Positions 30,230 to 39,487 of a DNA stretch of 39,487 nucleotides are shown one piece after another (positions within the stretch are counted from its first letter, which is position 1; each line of letters starts with the position of its first letter). The position numbers and the translations under genes are program-made. The stretch comes from a virus. Below the pieces are notes generated by a model. The model ran no database searches. It was not told the DNA's origin and saw only the letters and a program-made list of their open reading frames with translations. The DNA lies in the IMG/VR virus record IMGVR_UViG_3300020159_003235, positions 1 to 39,487 of that record; one strand, written 5' to 3'.

Positions 30230-31567
30230 ATGAGCTACTTATTAACAGAAAATTTTAAAATTGAAATGGCAAAAAAAGTCTATGATTTAATAGACCTGAG
30301 TAACAATTCAATTTTACCTGAAAGTAAAAAGAGTTATATATTTGCTGTATTAGGAAAACAAACTGCTTGGACCGCTAACACGGAAGTCGTGCCTCCACCA
30401 GAAGAAACAACCGATTTTTACAATCAACTTTATAGAAATTCTTTATTTGCAAAACGATTGACAAATGCTGATGCATCTTTTGTTGTTAGAAGAATCAATT
30501 GGGAACAAAATACAATCTATGATCAATATGATGATGACAATTTCAGTTATGATAATGATTTCTATGTAATGAATACTAATTATAAAGTATTCAAATGTCT
30601 CGATAATAATTCTGGTGCAGCTTCAACCCAAGAACCGGATATCACACTATCCTCGACTTCACTCGAAGAACCATATGTGCAGACTTCTGATGATTATAAG
30701 TGGAAATATCTTTATACTTTAAATTCTTTGCAGCGGCAAAAGTATCTTACACAGGACTGGATGCCGGTTTCAACTAATAAATTTGTGTCGGCATCTTCAG
30801 TTAATGGAAGTATTGATGTAGTCAGAGTTACAAATTCAGGTAATAATTATACCAACGGCACTAATCAAAATATTATTAGTATTACCGGTGACGGTTCTGG
30901 AGCTACATTTAGGGCGAATGTCTCGGGTGGTCAAATCCAAGACATAATTATACAGAATAGAGGTGTGAACTACACCTCTGCAACTTTGTCGATTACGGAT
31001 GTTTCTGGTGGCGTGGGTACGGCTGGTGCAGCTGAGGTGGTGATATCACCACAAAATGGCCACGGGTATGATCCAGTTTATGAATTGGGAGCATCAACAT
31101 TAATTTTTGATTGTGACTTTGAGGGTAATGATCTATCTTTCCTAAATCAAAATGATTATAGGCAAGTTTACCTATTAAAAAATCCGACCGATCAGGCAAC
31201 GAACGCTTTAGCTGTTGGTGAAAAATATTCTATGTATTATAGAATTAAAACTTCACCTGGTTTAGGAAACTTCAACGAAGATGAGGTTGTATATCAGGGC
31301 GTCACTTTCAATTCCGCCACCTTTACAGCTGATGTGGTTTATTTTGATGAAGTTCAGAATTATCTCTATGTAAACAATGTAAGAGGTAATTTAGGTACTA
31401 ATCAATCGATTAAAGGATTATCGACTGGTTCGATAAGAATCGTGAACGGATTTATTTTACCAGGTCTCAAATTGTACTCTGGAAAAGTATTATACATATC
31501 CAATGCACAACCAGTTTCAAGAAACGAAGAACAAACGGACCGTGTTAGGTTCTTACTGAATTTTTAA
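30230..31567 (+). CDS. gp8: gp8 baseplate wedge protein
   Basis: A 445-residue homologue of T4 gp8 (334 residues), which contacts gp7 and gp10 in the wedge. The family core is SYIFAVLGKQTAWTANTEVVPPPEE, VRRINWEQNTIYDQYDDD, DFYVMNTNYKVFKCLDN and DDYKWKYLYTLNSLQRQKYLTQDWMPV. The extra length comes mainly from a beta module (VTNSGNNYTNGTNQNIISITGDGSGA, then QNRGVNYTSATLSI, about residues 200-280) of the same type as in gp6 and gp7. A possible leaderless late promoter lies right before the ATG. Confidence 0.95.
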   Translation: MSYLLTENFKIEMAKKVYDLIDLSNNSILPESKKSYIFAVLGKQTAWTANTEVVPPPEETTDFYNQLYRNSLFAKRLTNADASFVVRRINWEQNTIYDQYDDDNFSYDNDFYVMNTNYKVFKCLDNNSGAASTQEPDITLSSTSLEEPYVQTSDDYKWKYLYTLNSLQRQKYLTQDWMPVSTNKFVSASSVNGSIDVVRVTNSGNNYTNGTNQNIISITGDGSGATFRANVSGGQIQDIIIQNRGVNYTSATLSITDVSGGVGTAGAAEVVISPQNGHGYDPVYELGASTLIFDCDFEGNDLSFLNQNDYRQVYLLKNPTDQATNALAVGEKYSMYYRIKTSPGLGNFNEDEVVYQGVTFNSATFTADVVYFDEVQNYLYVNNVRGNLGTNQSIKGLSTGSIRIVNGFILPGLKLYSGKVLYISNAQPVSRNEEQTDRVRFLLNF

Positions 31568-31583
31568 GAGTTATGAGGATTAA

Positions 31584-34500
31584 ATGACCACTCTTTTCAA
31601 TTACGACCCATATTTTGATGATTTCAATGAAGATGACAACTTCATGCGAGTTTTATTTCGGCCTGGATATTCTGTACAGGCGAGAGAACTCACACAACTA
31701 CAAACAATTCTCTCAAATCAAATAGAGAAATTTGGAAACCACATCTTTAAAAGTGGTAGTCCTATTGTTGGTGGTAAAATCTCTTTGGATGACAGATGTA
31801 ATTATTTGATATTACAAAGTCAATATGATGGAGTTGATATCAATCCTGAATTATTTGTTGATAAATTAGTCATATCATACAACACCACCAAATCGGTAAG
31901 AGCAAAAGTTATAGCTGTTGATGTTTCAGATAGTACTGCTCCGGTTTTGGTATTAAAATATCTGAGTGGAGAATATTTTTCCGAGAGTGACGAACTTAAA
32001 ATTTTTGGACAAAACATTTTTGCACAAGCAAGAACTAATAATGCAGTTGGTAAATCGTATGTTGCCAGTATTCAAGACGGCGTATACTACTTTAAAGGCC
32101 AATTTGTTAAGGTTGTTCCACAATTTTTAGTTTTGGAGTTATTTTACCGAACCGGTTATAATGCATTAACCAACAATGTAAACCCATCATATAAAATTGG
32201 TATTGAATTTGAAGATACTATCGTTGATGAGATTGATGATACTGGTCTTTTGGATCCTGCTCAAGGTTCATTTAACTTTCAAGCACCAGGAGCTACACGA
32301 TATAAAGTTGCAACCACTCTCTCGAAGAGAACTCTAGATAGTGCCGACGATTCATCATTCATCGAAGTTATTCGATTGGTTAATGGTATCAAAACAAAAG
32401 AACTTGAATATCCAATTTACAATGAAATCGAGAAAACTCTCGCTCGCAGAACTTATGACGAATCTGGTAATTATACCGTAGATCCTTTTGTAATCTCTCT
32501 TGAAGAGGGTGATGCAGCAAACGGAACATTTATCGCATCTTTGGATCCAGGTAAAGCTTATGTTGGCGGATATGAGTTTCAAACAATTGCACCAACTTTG
32601 ATTCCGATTAACAGAGGTCGTGACACTGCGACAGTCGAAGAATATGATATGCCAACAAATTATTCCAGTTATGTTGTACTGGATAGTATTTTTGGAACAC
32701 TAGACATTTCTTCATATCCTCTGTTGGATGTACACTGTGTACCATACTCACAAGTAAACGTTTCAACAACAACAACATACACATCAACTAAAGTTGGTTC
32801 TTTACGAGCCAATATGATGAAATATAATGATGCAACATCTTCAGATTTAGGTAATACACACTCATTTTATGTGCATGTTTTTGATTCGGCTGCATCGTCA
32901 ATTACTGGAACAACACGAGCTGGTTCAAGTAATACTGTAATTAATTTGCCAACAACATTTTCTACAACACCATCAGCCAATTCTTATGCTGGAATGTATT
33001 TCAGAATAACAGACACAAGCGGCTCGGGAGTTTCTCCGATATCAATTTTGCAGTCAAACAGTGTAAGTCAAACCATTACTCTAAGTACTGCTTTGCCTTT
33101 CACACCAACATCGAATACATTCTCAATCGACTCCGACTTTAAAGTGGCTGAGTCTATTGTTTATAAGGATGGATCAATTACTTTTGCAGGGAATGTAAAT
33201 TCAGATTCAAAAAATCCTATTACTGGTGATGCGTATGTCAATGAACCATCGAGAAATAGTTTGGTTTTTGATTTTCCTTATGTGGCAATGAAAGATGGCA
33301 CAATCGACAACTTAGATTTTTATGCTAGAAAATTTTACGGAAATAAAGTTTCCGGTGGTGATGGAATCATAACTATCACAGCTGAAGGAACAGATACTTT
33401 TGCATTCTCTGGTGCCGTAGGAACAATTTCAGATTCAGCTATACTTAACAATATCATCTGTTTCATTCGTTCAGATTCAGCGAGTAATGCAACTTACGGT
33501 ATTACTCCTAATACGGTATTAAGTTTATCTAATAATAATTTCACTGTTACATCAGTAAGTGCGACAACATTCACAATTAATGTTCGAGCACCTGGTATTA
33601 GAGCTGATTTGTTGATTACTTCCAAGGTTAATAATGCTGAAAATTCCACAACCGGTGCAATTAGAGGCAAACAGTTTATTCCTATTAATGCCGGAGTTGA
33701 CCTTCACACTAGAGTTCCTTACGAACTTGATATAGCAGGCACAACTTTAAATGCTGCAAACTCCTCGGTTAAAACTGCCGTTTCTGGTACTGGTTGGGTA
33801 TTCAATGATATTGGATCGACATTTTTTGACAACACTAACACTCTGAAGGACTTAAGAACACCAGGTGTTGCTGTAAGTTTACAAGTACCTGATGTATATG
33901 AAATTGTAAAAATTATTGATTCCAGATCACTAACTCAGAACGTAACAACAGCAATGTTAACGAATTCTCTGAATGATGTTACTGATTATTATGAATTTGA
34001 TAATGGACAAAGAAAAACCCATTATGACCATGCGACAATTAAACTTAAACGTGGATATAGTTCACCTAGAGGTAAAATTTATGCACAGTATCGTTATCTA
34101 AAACACCAATCTGCGCCGTCACCACAAAATGATGGATTGTTTACGGTAGACTCCTACTTGAAAGCTGGATCAAACTTTACTTATGATCAGATTTCAAAAT
34201 TTAATAACAAAGAAGATAATAAGTTAACATCATTGCGATCAGCTTATGACTTTAGGCCTACAAGGTCTATCGGTGGTTCGACATTATCTGGCGCAGTTAA
34301 TCCTGATCCAGATTTTACAGCTGTTTCTTCATTCGAATATTATTTGAGCAGAATCGATCAAATTGTTGTAAAACCTTCAAAAGAATTTGCCGTAGTTTCT
34401 GGTAAATCTTCAATATCTCCAAAGGCCTCTCCTATTGGTCAGGATGATATGAAGCTTTATACATTATATGTTCCAGCTTATACCGAATCGGTTAAAGATA

Positions 34501-37500
34501 TTAGAGTTGAGTTCAAAGAAAATCGCAGATATACCATGCGTGATCTTAATAAATTTGATAATAGAATTAAAGGTCTAGAATACTATGTGGCACTCAATTC
34601 ATTAGAGAAAAATGCAGCTTCTACGAAAATTCTAGACGGTAATGGTTTAGAAAGATCCAAATATGGCATTCTGGTCGACAACTTCACCACAATTGATACT
34701 CAAGCAACATACGGTGAAGTAGGTTTTGACAATCGATGCTTGATTGATAATTCTTCGCTATTGCCTGCTTCTCTCATGAGAACCGTTAAGATGGAAATTA
34801 ATCCACTGAAACTTGGTGGACCTTATAAACTTGTTGGATCCGGTGACAAGAAAGTTCTGATGTTGGATTATACAAAAACTCAATTGGCTAGCCAAAGATT
34901 TTCCACAAAATCTGTTCCGGTTGCTGGAGCTTTGTTTGCAAACTTCTTAGGAAACTTAAAGTTGTTTCCTGAATTTTCGTCTGATGTTGACACGAATGTT
35001 AATGCCAAAGTTGTTATGAATTCCACACAGGGGTTAGATACAGCTTTTTCGTTCATTAATGATGCATACAAGTATATTTCCGACCAAAGTCCACAATGGG
35101 CATATGATAAAAATAGTCCTTTTGCACGAACTGTAGATTCTAAATGGTTCACAACAAATACAGTTAATACCGAAACTACGGAACTAACTGTAGACCTCAC
35201 TAACAGTGCTGGAGCTGGTGGTGTTTGGACCACAATCAAAACTACTGGCGATGAAGTGTTTTTGTCAAAAGGAGCTGAATTATTCCAAGACCAAATTACA
35301 ACATCTTCATCCGAAACAGATTTAGGTAACTATGTAACAGATTTAGCTATACAGCCTTACTTGAAACCGCAACAGATTATATTTTCTTCCGAAAAGCTGA
35401 GACCGAATTCTGTATTCTATTCTTTCTTTGACGGCACACCCGTTTATCAGTATACTGTAGTTCCTAATAAAATTACACTAGATAATGCTTTTGGATTTAA
35501 AGTTGGTGAAAAAGTACTTGTTGCGAACACGACTTCAGATTTAAGTGCTAACCTTTCAAGTTATAATTCTGGTGGATCAAACTTTTCGATTGCTACAATT
35601 ACAGCCACAGAATATGTAGCTGGATCGAATAACGTTTACATTATTAATGAAACAGGTAAACCATTAACCAATAAAATATTGTTTGGTTTGGATAGTATTA
35701 GTGTTGCAAACGTTAATCAAGTAATCACACATCAATCCGGTGTAACTCAGAACTTAACTTCGAATACTATTACTCTACAATCTGATGGTCCATCTTCAAA
35801 CATTTCTGGCAATGTAATTTATATTATACATGAAACAGGATCTTCAACAGGTCTAAATGCTGGGTGGGTCATTACTTCTTATAATGTCACTACAAAAGTT
35901 GCTACCGTTAATGGTGATCTTTCAGATTTTATAGGAAGTTCATACACATATAGTTTTGGATCAAATCGTTCGAACTTGCTTGGTCAGGTATCTGGTGCAT
36001 TCTATCCTCCTTCAGCTACATTCCGATCTGGTGAAAGAACTCTTAGAATAACAGATTCTTTCAATAATAGTTTTGACAAAGAATCCACTTCTTACTGTGA
36101 ACACACTTTTGTATCTTCCGGTATAAAGGTAAACAAAACTAATCTCGTTGATACTGTATATAATGTTGGTGTTGAAAATAAATTTGTTGGAGTACAAACA
36201 TCAAATCAACTAATTTCTTCATCTGTAGAAAGTTCATCAGAAACAACGACTGTACTTCCTCCAGTAGTAAAAGAAGTTATAACCAACACCGTGATTGAAA
36301 CTGTTATTGTAAAAGAAGTTGTGACAGAAGTTATAACCAACACTGTAACCGTATTTGTGAACGATACTACACGAGCTGATGACCCGGTTGATGCATTTTC
36401 TGGTGGTGATGGTGGCGGTGGTGATCCTTTAGCTCAAACATTTTTTGTTGATCCACAAGTTTATCCTAACGGTATATTCCTTTCTGATATTGATCTTTAC
36501 TTCAGAAATAAAGATGATGATAATATTCCTCTTTCGGTTGAAATTAGGCCTACCGTAAACGCAACACCACATAGTGACTTCTGGTATCCAGAAACAAAGA
36601 TTACAAAGTATCCTTCAGAGATTGTAGTTTCAGAAAATCCTTCATTGAGTGATCCTTCAACAAAAACAAATTTTGAGTTTTTTAGTCCTGTTTTCTTAAA
36701 ACCAGGAATGTATGCTTTTGTTGTTAAAACTGATTCTCCCGAATATACTTTGTGGGTTGCAGAAAAAGGACAGACCACACTTCGAAACGAATTTGTTTCT
36801 ATTAACCCATATGTTGGCACAATGTATAAATCACAAAATGCCATGGAGTATGTTCCATACATTAACGAAGATATTACATTTAGTCTGAATCGTTGTAGGT
36901 TTGCTGAGGGTTCCGCTTTATTTACTGTTGAAAACCAAGCCACGGATATAAAGTACGTTTTTGATAAATTCAGAGTTATCGAAACTTCAATCGAACCATT
37001 GTCGAATGCTCCTATTTCGGTATATCACTATTTTGCGGCTAAACCGGTAAATCAAGCAATAGAAACTTCATTGAGACAATTTTCACCTTCAGTGATCTAT
37101 TCTATGGGTGAAGATGACAGATATGCTGTTGGTAACCGTAGAAAAGAGTTGCAAAATAAAGGTGATTTTGCTGTACAGATACAGATGAGTTCCAATGATA
37201 AGGCTATTACGCCTATCATATCATTAGAAAGTCTTTATGTGAATATATGGGAAAACTTCATCGATAATTCGGAAATAGAATTAGAAGATTTTAATATTAT
37301 CGCTTCAGGTACTGGTTATGCTAATACAGATACCATTACTGTGAACTCTACAACAGGTTCCGGTGCAAATGTCAACTTGATTGTCGATGCTAACGGAAGT
37401 ATCTTAAGTGTAAACGTTGCAGCTTCTGGCACATCTTACATTGATGACTTCGACATCACGATTAACACTTCCACAGGAACAAATGGAGAAATTGTTCTTA

Positions 37501-37928
37501 ATAGTGAATTTGATTCTACGGGCGGTCCTTGTGATGCTAGATATATCACTAAACCAATCACTTTGGCTGATGGATTTGATGCGGGAGATTTGAGAGTTTA
37601 TCTTGCTGCAAATAAACCTAGCACAACAGAGGTTCATGTATTCTATAAATTGTTATCATCGGATGATCCTACTCCATTGAAGGATCGACCATATTTAAAA
37701 ATGGAATGTGTAAAACCTACAGTAACACCATCTAAAACTACAAGTGATTATAGGGAATATGAGTATAGACCTTCTCTGATATCAAATCAAATCTCATATG
37801 TGGGTCAGAATGGCGTTACTTACGACAATTTCAAATCATTCTCAATAAAAATTGTAATGACTTCAGGTGATCCTTCGGTCATTCCTAGAGTTAAAGATTT
37901 GAGAGTTATTGCTTTGCCGGCAGAATAA
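31584..37928 (+). CDS. Giant gp10-like (DUF4815) baseplate/tail fibre connector protein
   Basis: A 2114-residue protein, the largest in the window, placed after gp8 where T4 has gp9-gp10. The N-terminus FNYDPYFDDFNEDDNFMRVLFRPGYSVQARELTQLQTILSNQIEKFGNHIFKSGSPIVGG is the DUF4815 signature. SVKDIRVEFKENRRYTMRDLNKFDNRIKGLEYY, and DPLAQTFFVDPQVYPNGIFLSDIDLYFRNKDDDNIPLSVEIRPT near 1610-1660, are further conserved blocks. Around 1555-1595 a valine/threonine/glutamate repeat (VKEVITNTV occurs twice) may form a coiled or triple-stranded stalk. Residues ~1895-1970 hold a GYANTDTITV-type beta module. It probably joins the wedge to fibres. GAGG lies upstream of the ATG. Confidence 0.85.
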   Translation: MTTLFNYDPYFDDFNEDDNFMRVLFRPGYSVQARELTQLQTILSNQIEKFGNHIFKSGSPIVGGKISLDDRCNYLILQSQYDGVDINPELFVDKLVISYNTTKSVRAKVIAVDVSDSTAPVLVLKYLSGEYFSESDELKIFGQNIFAQARTNNAVGKSYVASIQDGVYYFKGQFVKVVPQFLVLELFYRTGYNALTNNVNPSYKIGIEFEDTIVDEIDDTGLLDPAQGSFNFQAPGATRYKVATTLSKRTLDSADDSSFIEVIRLVNGIKTKELEYPIYNEIEKTLARRTYDESGNYTVDPFVISLEEGDAANGTFIASLDPGKAYVGGYEFQTIAPTLIPINRGRDTATVEEYDMPTNYSSYVVLDSIFGTLDISSYPLLDVHCVPYSQVNVSTTTTYTSTKVGSLRANMMKYNDATSSDLGNTHSFYVHVFDSAASSITGTTRAGSSNTVINLPTTFSTTPSANSYAGMYFRITDTSGSGVSPISILQSNSVSQTITLSTALPFTPTSNTFSIDSDFKVAESIVYKDGSITFAGNVNSDSKNPITGDAYVNEPSRNSLVFDFPYVAMKDGTIDNLDFYARKFYGNKVSGGDGIITITAEGTDTFAFSGAVGTISDSAILNNIICFIRSDSASNATYGITPNTVLSLSNNNFTVTSVSATTFTINVRAPGIRADLLITSKVNNAENSTTGAIRGKQFIPINAGVDLHTRVPYELDIAGTTLNAANSSVKTAVSGTGWVFNDIGSTFFDNTNTLKDLRTPGVAVSLQVPDVYEIVKIIDSRSLTQNVTTAMLTNSLNDVTDYYEFDNGQRKTHYDHATIKLKRGYSSPRGKIYAQYRYLKHQSAPSPQNDGLFTVDSYLKAGSNFTYDQISKFNNKEDNKLTSLRSAYDFRPTRSIGGSTLSGAVNPDPDFTAVSSFEYYLSRIDQIVVKPSKEFAVVSGKSSISPKASPIGQDDMKLYTLYVPAYTESVKDIRVEFKENRRYTMRDLNKFDNRIKGLEYYVALNSLEKNAASTKILDGNGLERSKYGILVDNFTTIDTQATYGEVGFDNRCLIDNSSLLPASLMRTVKMEINPLKLGGPYKLVGSGDKKVLMLDYTKTQLASQRFSTKSVPVAGALFANFLGNLKLFPEFSSDVDTNVNAKVVMNSTQGLDTAFSFINDAYKYISDQSPQWAYDKNSPFARTVDSKWFTTNTVNTETTELTVDLTNSAGAGGVWTTIKTTGDEVFLSKGAELFQDQITTSSSETDLGNYVTDLAIQPYLKPQQIIFSSEKLRPNSVFYSFFDGTPVYQYTVVPNKITLDNAFGFKVGEKVLVANTTSDLSANLSSYNSGGSNFSIATITATEYVAGSNNVYIINETGKPLTNKILFGLDSISVANVNQVITHQSGVTQNLTSNTITLQSDGPSSNISGNVIYIIHETGSSTGLNAGWVITSYNVTTKVATVNGDLSDFIGSSYTYSFGSNRSNLLGQVSGAFYPPSATFRSGERTLRITDSFNNSFDKESTSYCEHTFVSSGIKVNKTNLVDTVYNVGVENKFVGVQTSNQLISSSVESSSETTTVLPPVVKEVITNTVIETVIVKEVVTEVITNTVTVFVNDTTRADDPVDAFSGGDGGGGDPLAQTFFVDPQVYPNGIFLSDIDLYFRNKDDDNIPLSVEIRPTVNATPHSDFWYPETKITKYPSEIVVSENPSLSDPSTKTNFEFFSPVFLKPGMYAFVVKTDSPEYTLWVAEKGQTTLRNEFVSINPYVGTMYKSQNAMEYVPYINEDITFSLNRCRFAEGSALFTVENQATDIKYVFDKFRVIETSIEPLSNAPISVYHYFAAKPVNQAIETSLRQFSPSVIYSMGEDDRYAVGNRRKELQNKGDFAVQIQMSSNDKAITPIISLESLYVNIWENFIDNSEIELEDFNIIASGTGYANTDTITVNSTTGSGANVNLIVDANGSILSVNVAASGTSYIDDFDITINTSTGTNGEIVLNSEFDSTGGPCDARYITKPITLADGFDAGDLRVYLAANKPSTTEVHVFYKLLSSDDPTPLKDRPYLKMECVKPTVTPSKTTSDYREYEYRPSLISNQISYVGQNGVTYDNFKSFSIKIVMTSGDPSVIPRVKDLRVIALPAE

Positions 37929-37929
37929 T

Positions 37930-38160
37930 ATGTTAGTAAAAGTAGAAGGCGGTCAATTTGTGAAAGATACTAAAAACAAAGCATTGTTGACCGTCAACCG
38001 TTCCGCCATTGAAGAAAACGAGGCTCGCAAAAAACTTGCGAGTCGGATAAATTCAAAAAATGATGAAATAAATATGTTGAAGAATAAGGTCGAGTCGTTG
38101 AGTACCGACATATCCGACATTAAATCTCTATTGAAACAACTAGTAAAACAAACAGATTAG
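37930..38160 (+). CDS. Small coiled-coil protein after the gp10-like gene
   Basis: A 76-residue protein: MLVKVEGGQFVKDTKNKALLTVNRSAIEE, then a long helix with heptad repeats (KNDEINMLKNKVESLSTDISDIKSLLKQLV). Similar small proteins beginning MLVKV-GG follow gp10-type genes in cyanophages; their role is unknown. The ATG at 37930 is chosen because it gives this N-terminus and follows the preceding stop by one base; a longer in-frame version from 37909 lies inside the upstream gene. It probably forms a trimeric or dimeric coiled coil, perhaps a fibre chaperone or connector. Confidence 0.7.
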   Translation: MLVKVEGGQFVKDTKNKALLTVNRSAIEENEARKKLASRINSKNDEINMLKNKVESLSTDISDIKSLLKQLVKQTD

Positions 38161-38168
38161 GACTATAA

Positions 38169-39487
38169 ATGCCAATTCCAATTATATCCAGAACAAACAC
38201 TATTGACGAGTGGAGAATACAAACTAATCAATCAGCAAATTCGCTGAATTCATTAGAAACTGGAAATTATGTTAAGTCTAATGGTGTTTTAACCCTATCT
38301 GGAAACAGTAGTTTAGTCATAACAGCAAATGGAACTGCTTTGCAGGTATCTAACAATGCTCTGTTTCAGAAAGATGTTGCGATTTCAGGAGACATTTCTG
38401 TAGGATCAGCTCCTATCGCAAAAGGCAATGTCAGTATTGGTGGAGTGCTATCTCTTTTAGGTCCAGGAAACTCACTGCTTGTTTCCAATAATGCGGTTGT
38501 CAACAGTAATATAACTATTACAAACATGACAACCACGAATAACTTAACAGCTAATTTGGATATTGTTGTTGGTAGAGACGCTAGAGTAAATAGAAACCTC
38601 TATCTTCCTAATACCGGCACAGTATTGTATGTAAATACCGGAGTAGCTCAGATTGCAACAGCTATAATCACCAATACCATTACAACAAATTTAACATCAA
38701 ATATCGCTACAGTTAATACGAATGCAGTTATAGGACAAAATTTAACCGTTGTATCGAACACAATATCCGGAAACATTTCCACGAATGGATTGGTTTACAC
38801 AAATTATTTGAGAGTACTCGGTGATGCGAACGTCGAATCGAATGTACAAGTTACTAAAAACGTTATTACAGGTAACGTTGTATCTTCCGGATTAGTACAC
38901 ACCAATGATCTGAGAGTCAGTAACGGTGTTATTATTATAGGTAATGAAACTGTCGGTGGAACTTTAGTGGTGACTTCTAACGTTACTGGTGGAAATTTAA
39001 TAACAACAGGAACAACAAGAACTGGTGCGCTTGTCGCAAATGGTCGTACAGATTTGAATGGAAGTATCTTCCTTACAGGTTCTTCTACTGTCACCGGCCC
39101 ATTCTCTGTTTCGAACATGTCTGTTTCCGGTAATGTAAGTATTGGTGGTTCAACGTCAATTGATTCTGAATCTATCACACTTAGAAGTTTGACGCCTCAA
39201 CCATTAGACTCTGGATATTCTTATTTTGGTGTTAACAGAGGTGCATATGCTAACGCACACATTCGATGGAATGAACCGGAAAAATATTGGGACATAAGAG
39301 ATGTTCTGAATTCTACAAGTTATTCGAAAATTCTGACGGCTAACTTAATCAGTGATAGTGTAACTTCAACAAGTCAATTTACTGTTGCTTCTTCATTAGC
39401 CGCAAACACTTTGAATACATCAATTGTTACAGCCAATAATAATCTGAAGAGTTATACTGATACCACGATTGCAACTGCAAACACCAA
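38169..39487 (+). CDS. Tail fibre-like protein, 3' end outside window
   Basis: An ATG at 38169 opens a frame without stop to the end of the window (439 residues so far). The N-terminus MPIPIISRTNTIDEWRIQTN is followed by long repetitive beta-rich sequence full of N, T, S, V and G, with recurring units such as TNDLRVSNGVIIIGN and VTGGNLITTGTTRTGALVAN. This is typical of trimeric beta-helical fibre or spike proteins. SYFGVNRGAYANAHIRWNEPEKYWDIRDV near residue 355 looks like a globular insertion seen in T4-like fibre proteins. TTAGGA (38156-38161) is the ribosome site. It probably recognises the host or belongs to the baseplate fibre network. Confidence 0.75.
   Translation, partial: MPIPIISRTNTIDEWRIQTNQSANSLNSLETGNYVKSNGVLTLSGNSSLVITANGTALQVSNNALFQKDVAISGDISVGSAPIAKGNVSIGGVLSLLGPGNSLLVSNNAVVNSNITITNMTTTNNLTANLDIVVGRDARVNRNLYLPNTGTVLYVNTGVAQIATAIITNTITTNLTSNIATVNTNAVIGQNLTVVSNTISGNISTNGLVYTNYLRVLGDANVESNVQVTKNVITGNVVSSGLVHTNDLRVSNGVIIIGNETVGGTLVVTSNVTGGNLITTGTTRTGALVANGRTDLNGSIFLTGSSTVTGPFSVSNMSVSGNVSIGGSTSIDSESITLRSLTPQPLDSGYSYFGVNRGAYANAHIRWNEPEKYWDIRDVLNSTSYSKILTANLISDSVTSTSQFTVASSLAANTLNTSIVTANNNLKSYTDTTIATANT

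Noticed and set aside
34880-35239. 119-residue - strand frame inside the gp10-like gene
   Set aside because: Antisense to a long conserved protein, with no promoter or ribosome site.
38164-38171. TATAAATG as a late promoter for the fibre gene
   Set aside because: It overlaps the start codon itself, so transcription would begin inside the gene after the ATG. A good ribosome site at 38156-38161 shows that the gene is translated from a longer message.
1-39487. CRISPR arrays, insertion sequences, attachment sites and ordinary tRNA genes
   Set aside because: No regularly spaced repeats, transposase-like proteins, terminal repeats or cloverleaf sequences were noticed. The only tRNA-like element is the tmRNA.

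Overview
The window is part of the genome of a T4-like (straboviral/kyanoviral-type) tailed phage with a contractile tail. It is AT-rich and tightly packed, with many ATGA and TAATG start-stop overlaps. T4 homologues can be recognised by sequence: RNase H, DsbA, gp33, gp59, gp32, gp4, gp26, gp48, gp53, gp54-like, gp27-like, gp5-like, gp25, gp6, gp7-like and gp8. The overall style (DUF4815-type gp10-like protein, gp5 split into pieces, GP88-like and DUF6433-like proteins) resembles marine or freshwater T4-like phages of cyanobacteria, SAR11 and OM43. The host cannot be read from the sequence. A circularly permuted (two-piece) tmRNA hints at a host or past host in a lineage that uses permuted tmRNA, such as Alphaproteobacteria.

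Left part (1-12.6 kb, all + strand): replication, late-transcription and accessory genes. RNase H, which starts at an ATT codon behind a consensus sigma70 promoter, opens the region. The T4 order rnh-dsbA-33-59-32 is kept, except that about 9 kb of accessory genes sits between rnh and dsbA. That island holds a DUF6433-like protein, a glycosyltransferase-GalE-ClpP cassette, small coiled-coil proteins, a SWIM zinc-finger protein, a GP88-like protein, a winged-helix-like protein, a PD-(D/E)XK nuclease, the permuted tmRNA, several conserved phage proteins of unknown function and a SleB-type cell wall hydrolase. Five promoters close to the host sigma70 consensus, each with a 17-base spacer, lie here. 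Two of them carry an identical palindrome, GTTGTA-AAAA-TACAAC, exactly 10 bases upstream of the -35 box. The region ends with gp32 and a bidirectional terminator at 12.6 kb.

Middle part (12.6-18.9 kb, - strand): tail and head completion genes, transcribed leftwards. They are gp4, an unknown structural-type protein, a gp54-like tube protein, gp26 with a likely -1 frameshift extension, and two large tape-measure or hub-like proteins that share a duplicated N-terminal module. The second of these carries a lytic transglycosylase or muramidase-like domain.

Right part (18.9-39.5 kb, + strand): the baseplate. It runs gp48, gp53, gp27-like hub, a gp5 OB-fold protein, a separate beta-helical spike protein with an HxH tip motif, an unknown protein, gp25, gp6, gp7-like, gp8, a 2114-residue gp10-like (DUF4815) protein, a small coiled-coil protein and a fibre-like protein that runs off the window. 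T4-type late promoters (TATAAATA and one-base variants) precede several of these units. Some lie so close to the start codon that the mRNA would be nearly leaderless. The gp33 and DsbA genes in the left part are the expected co-activators of these late promoters.
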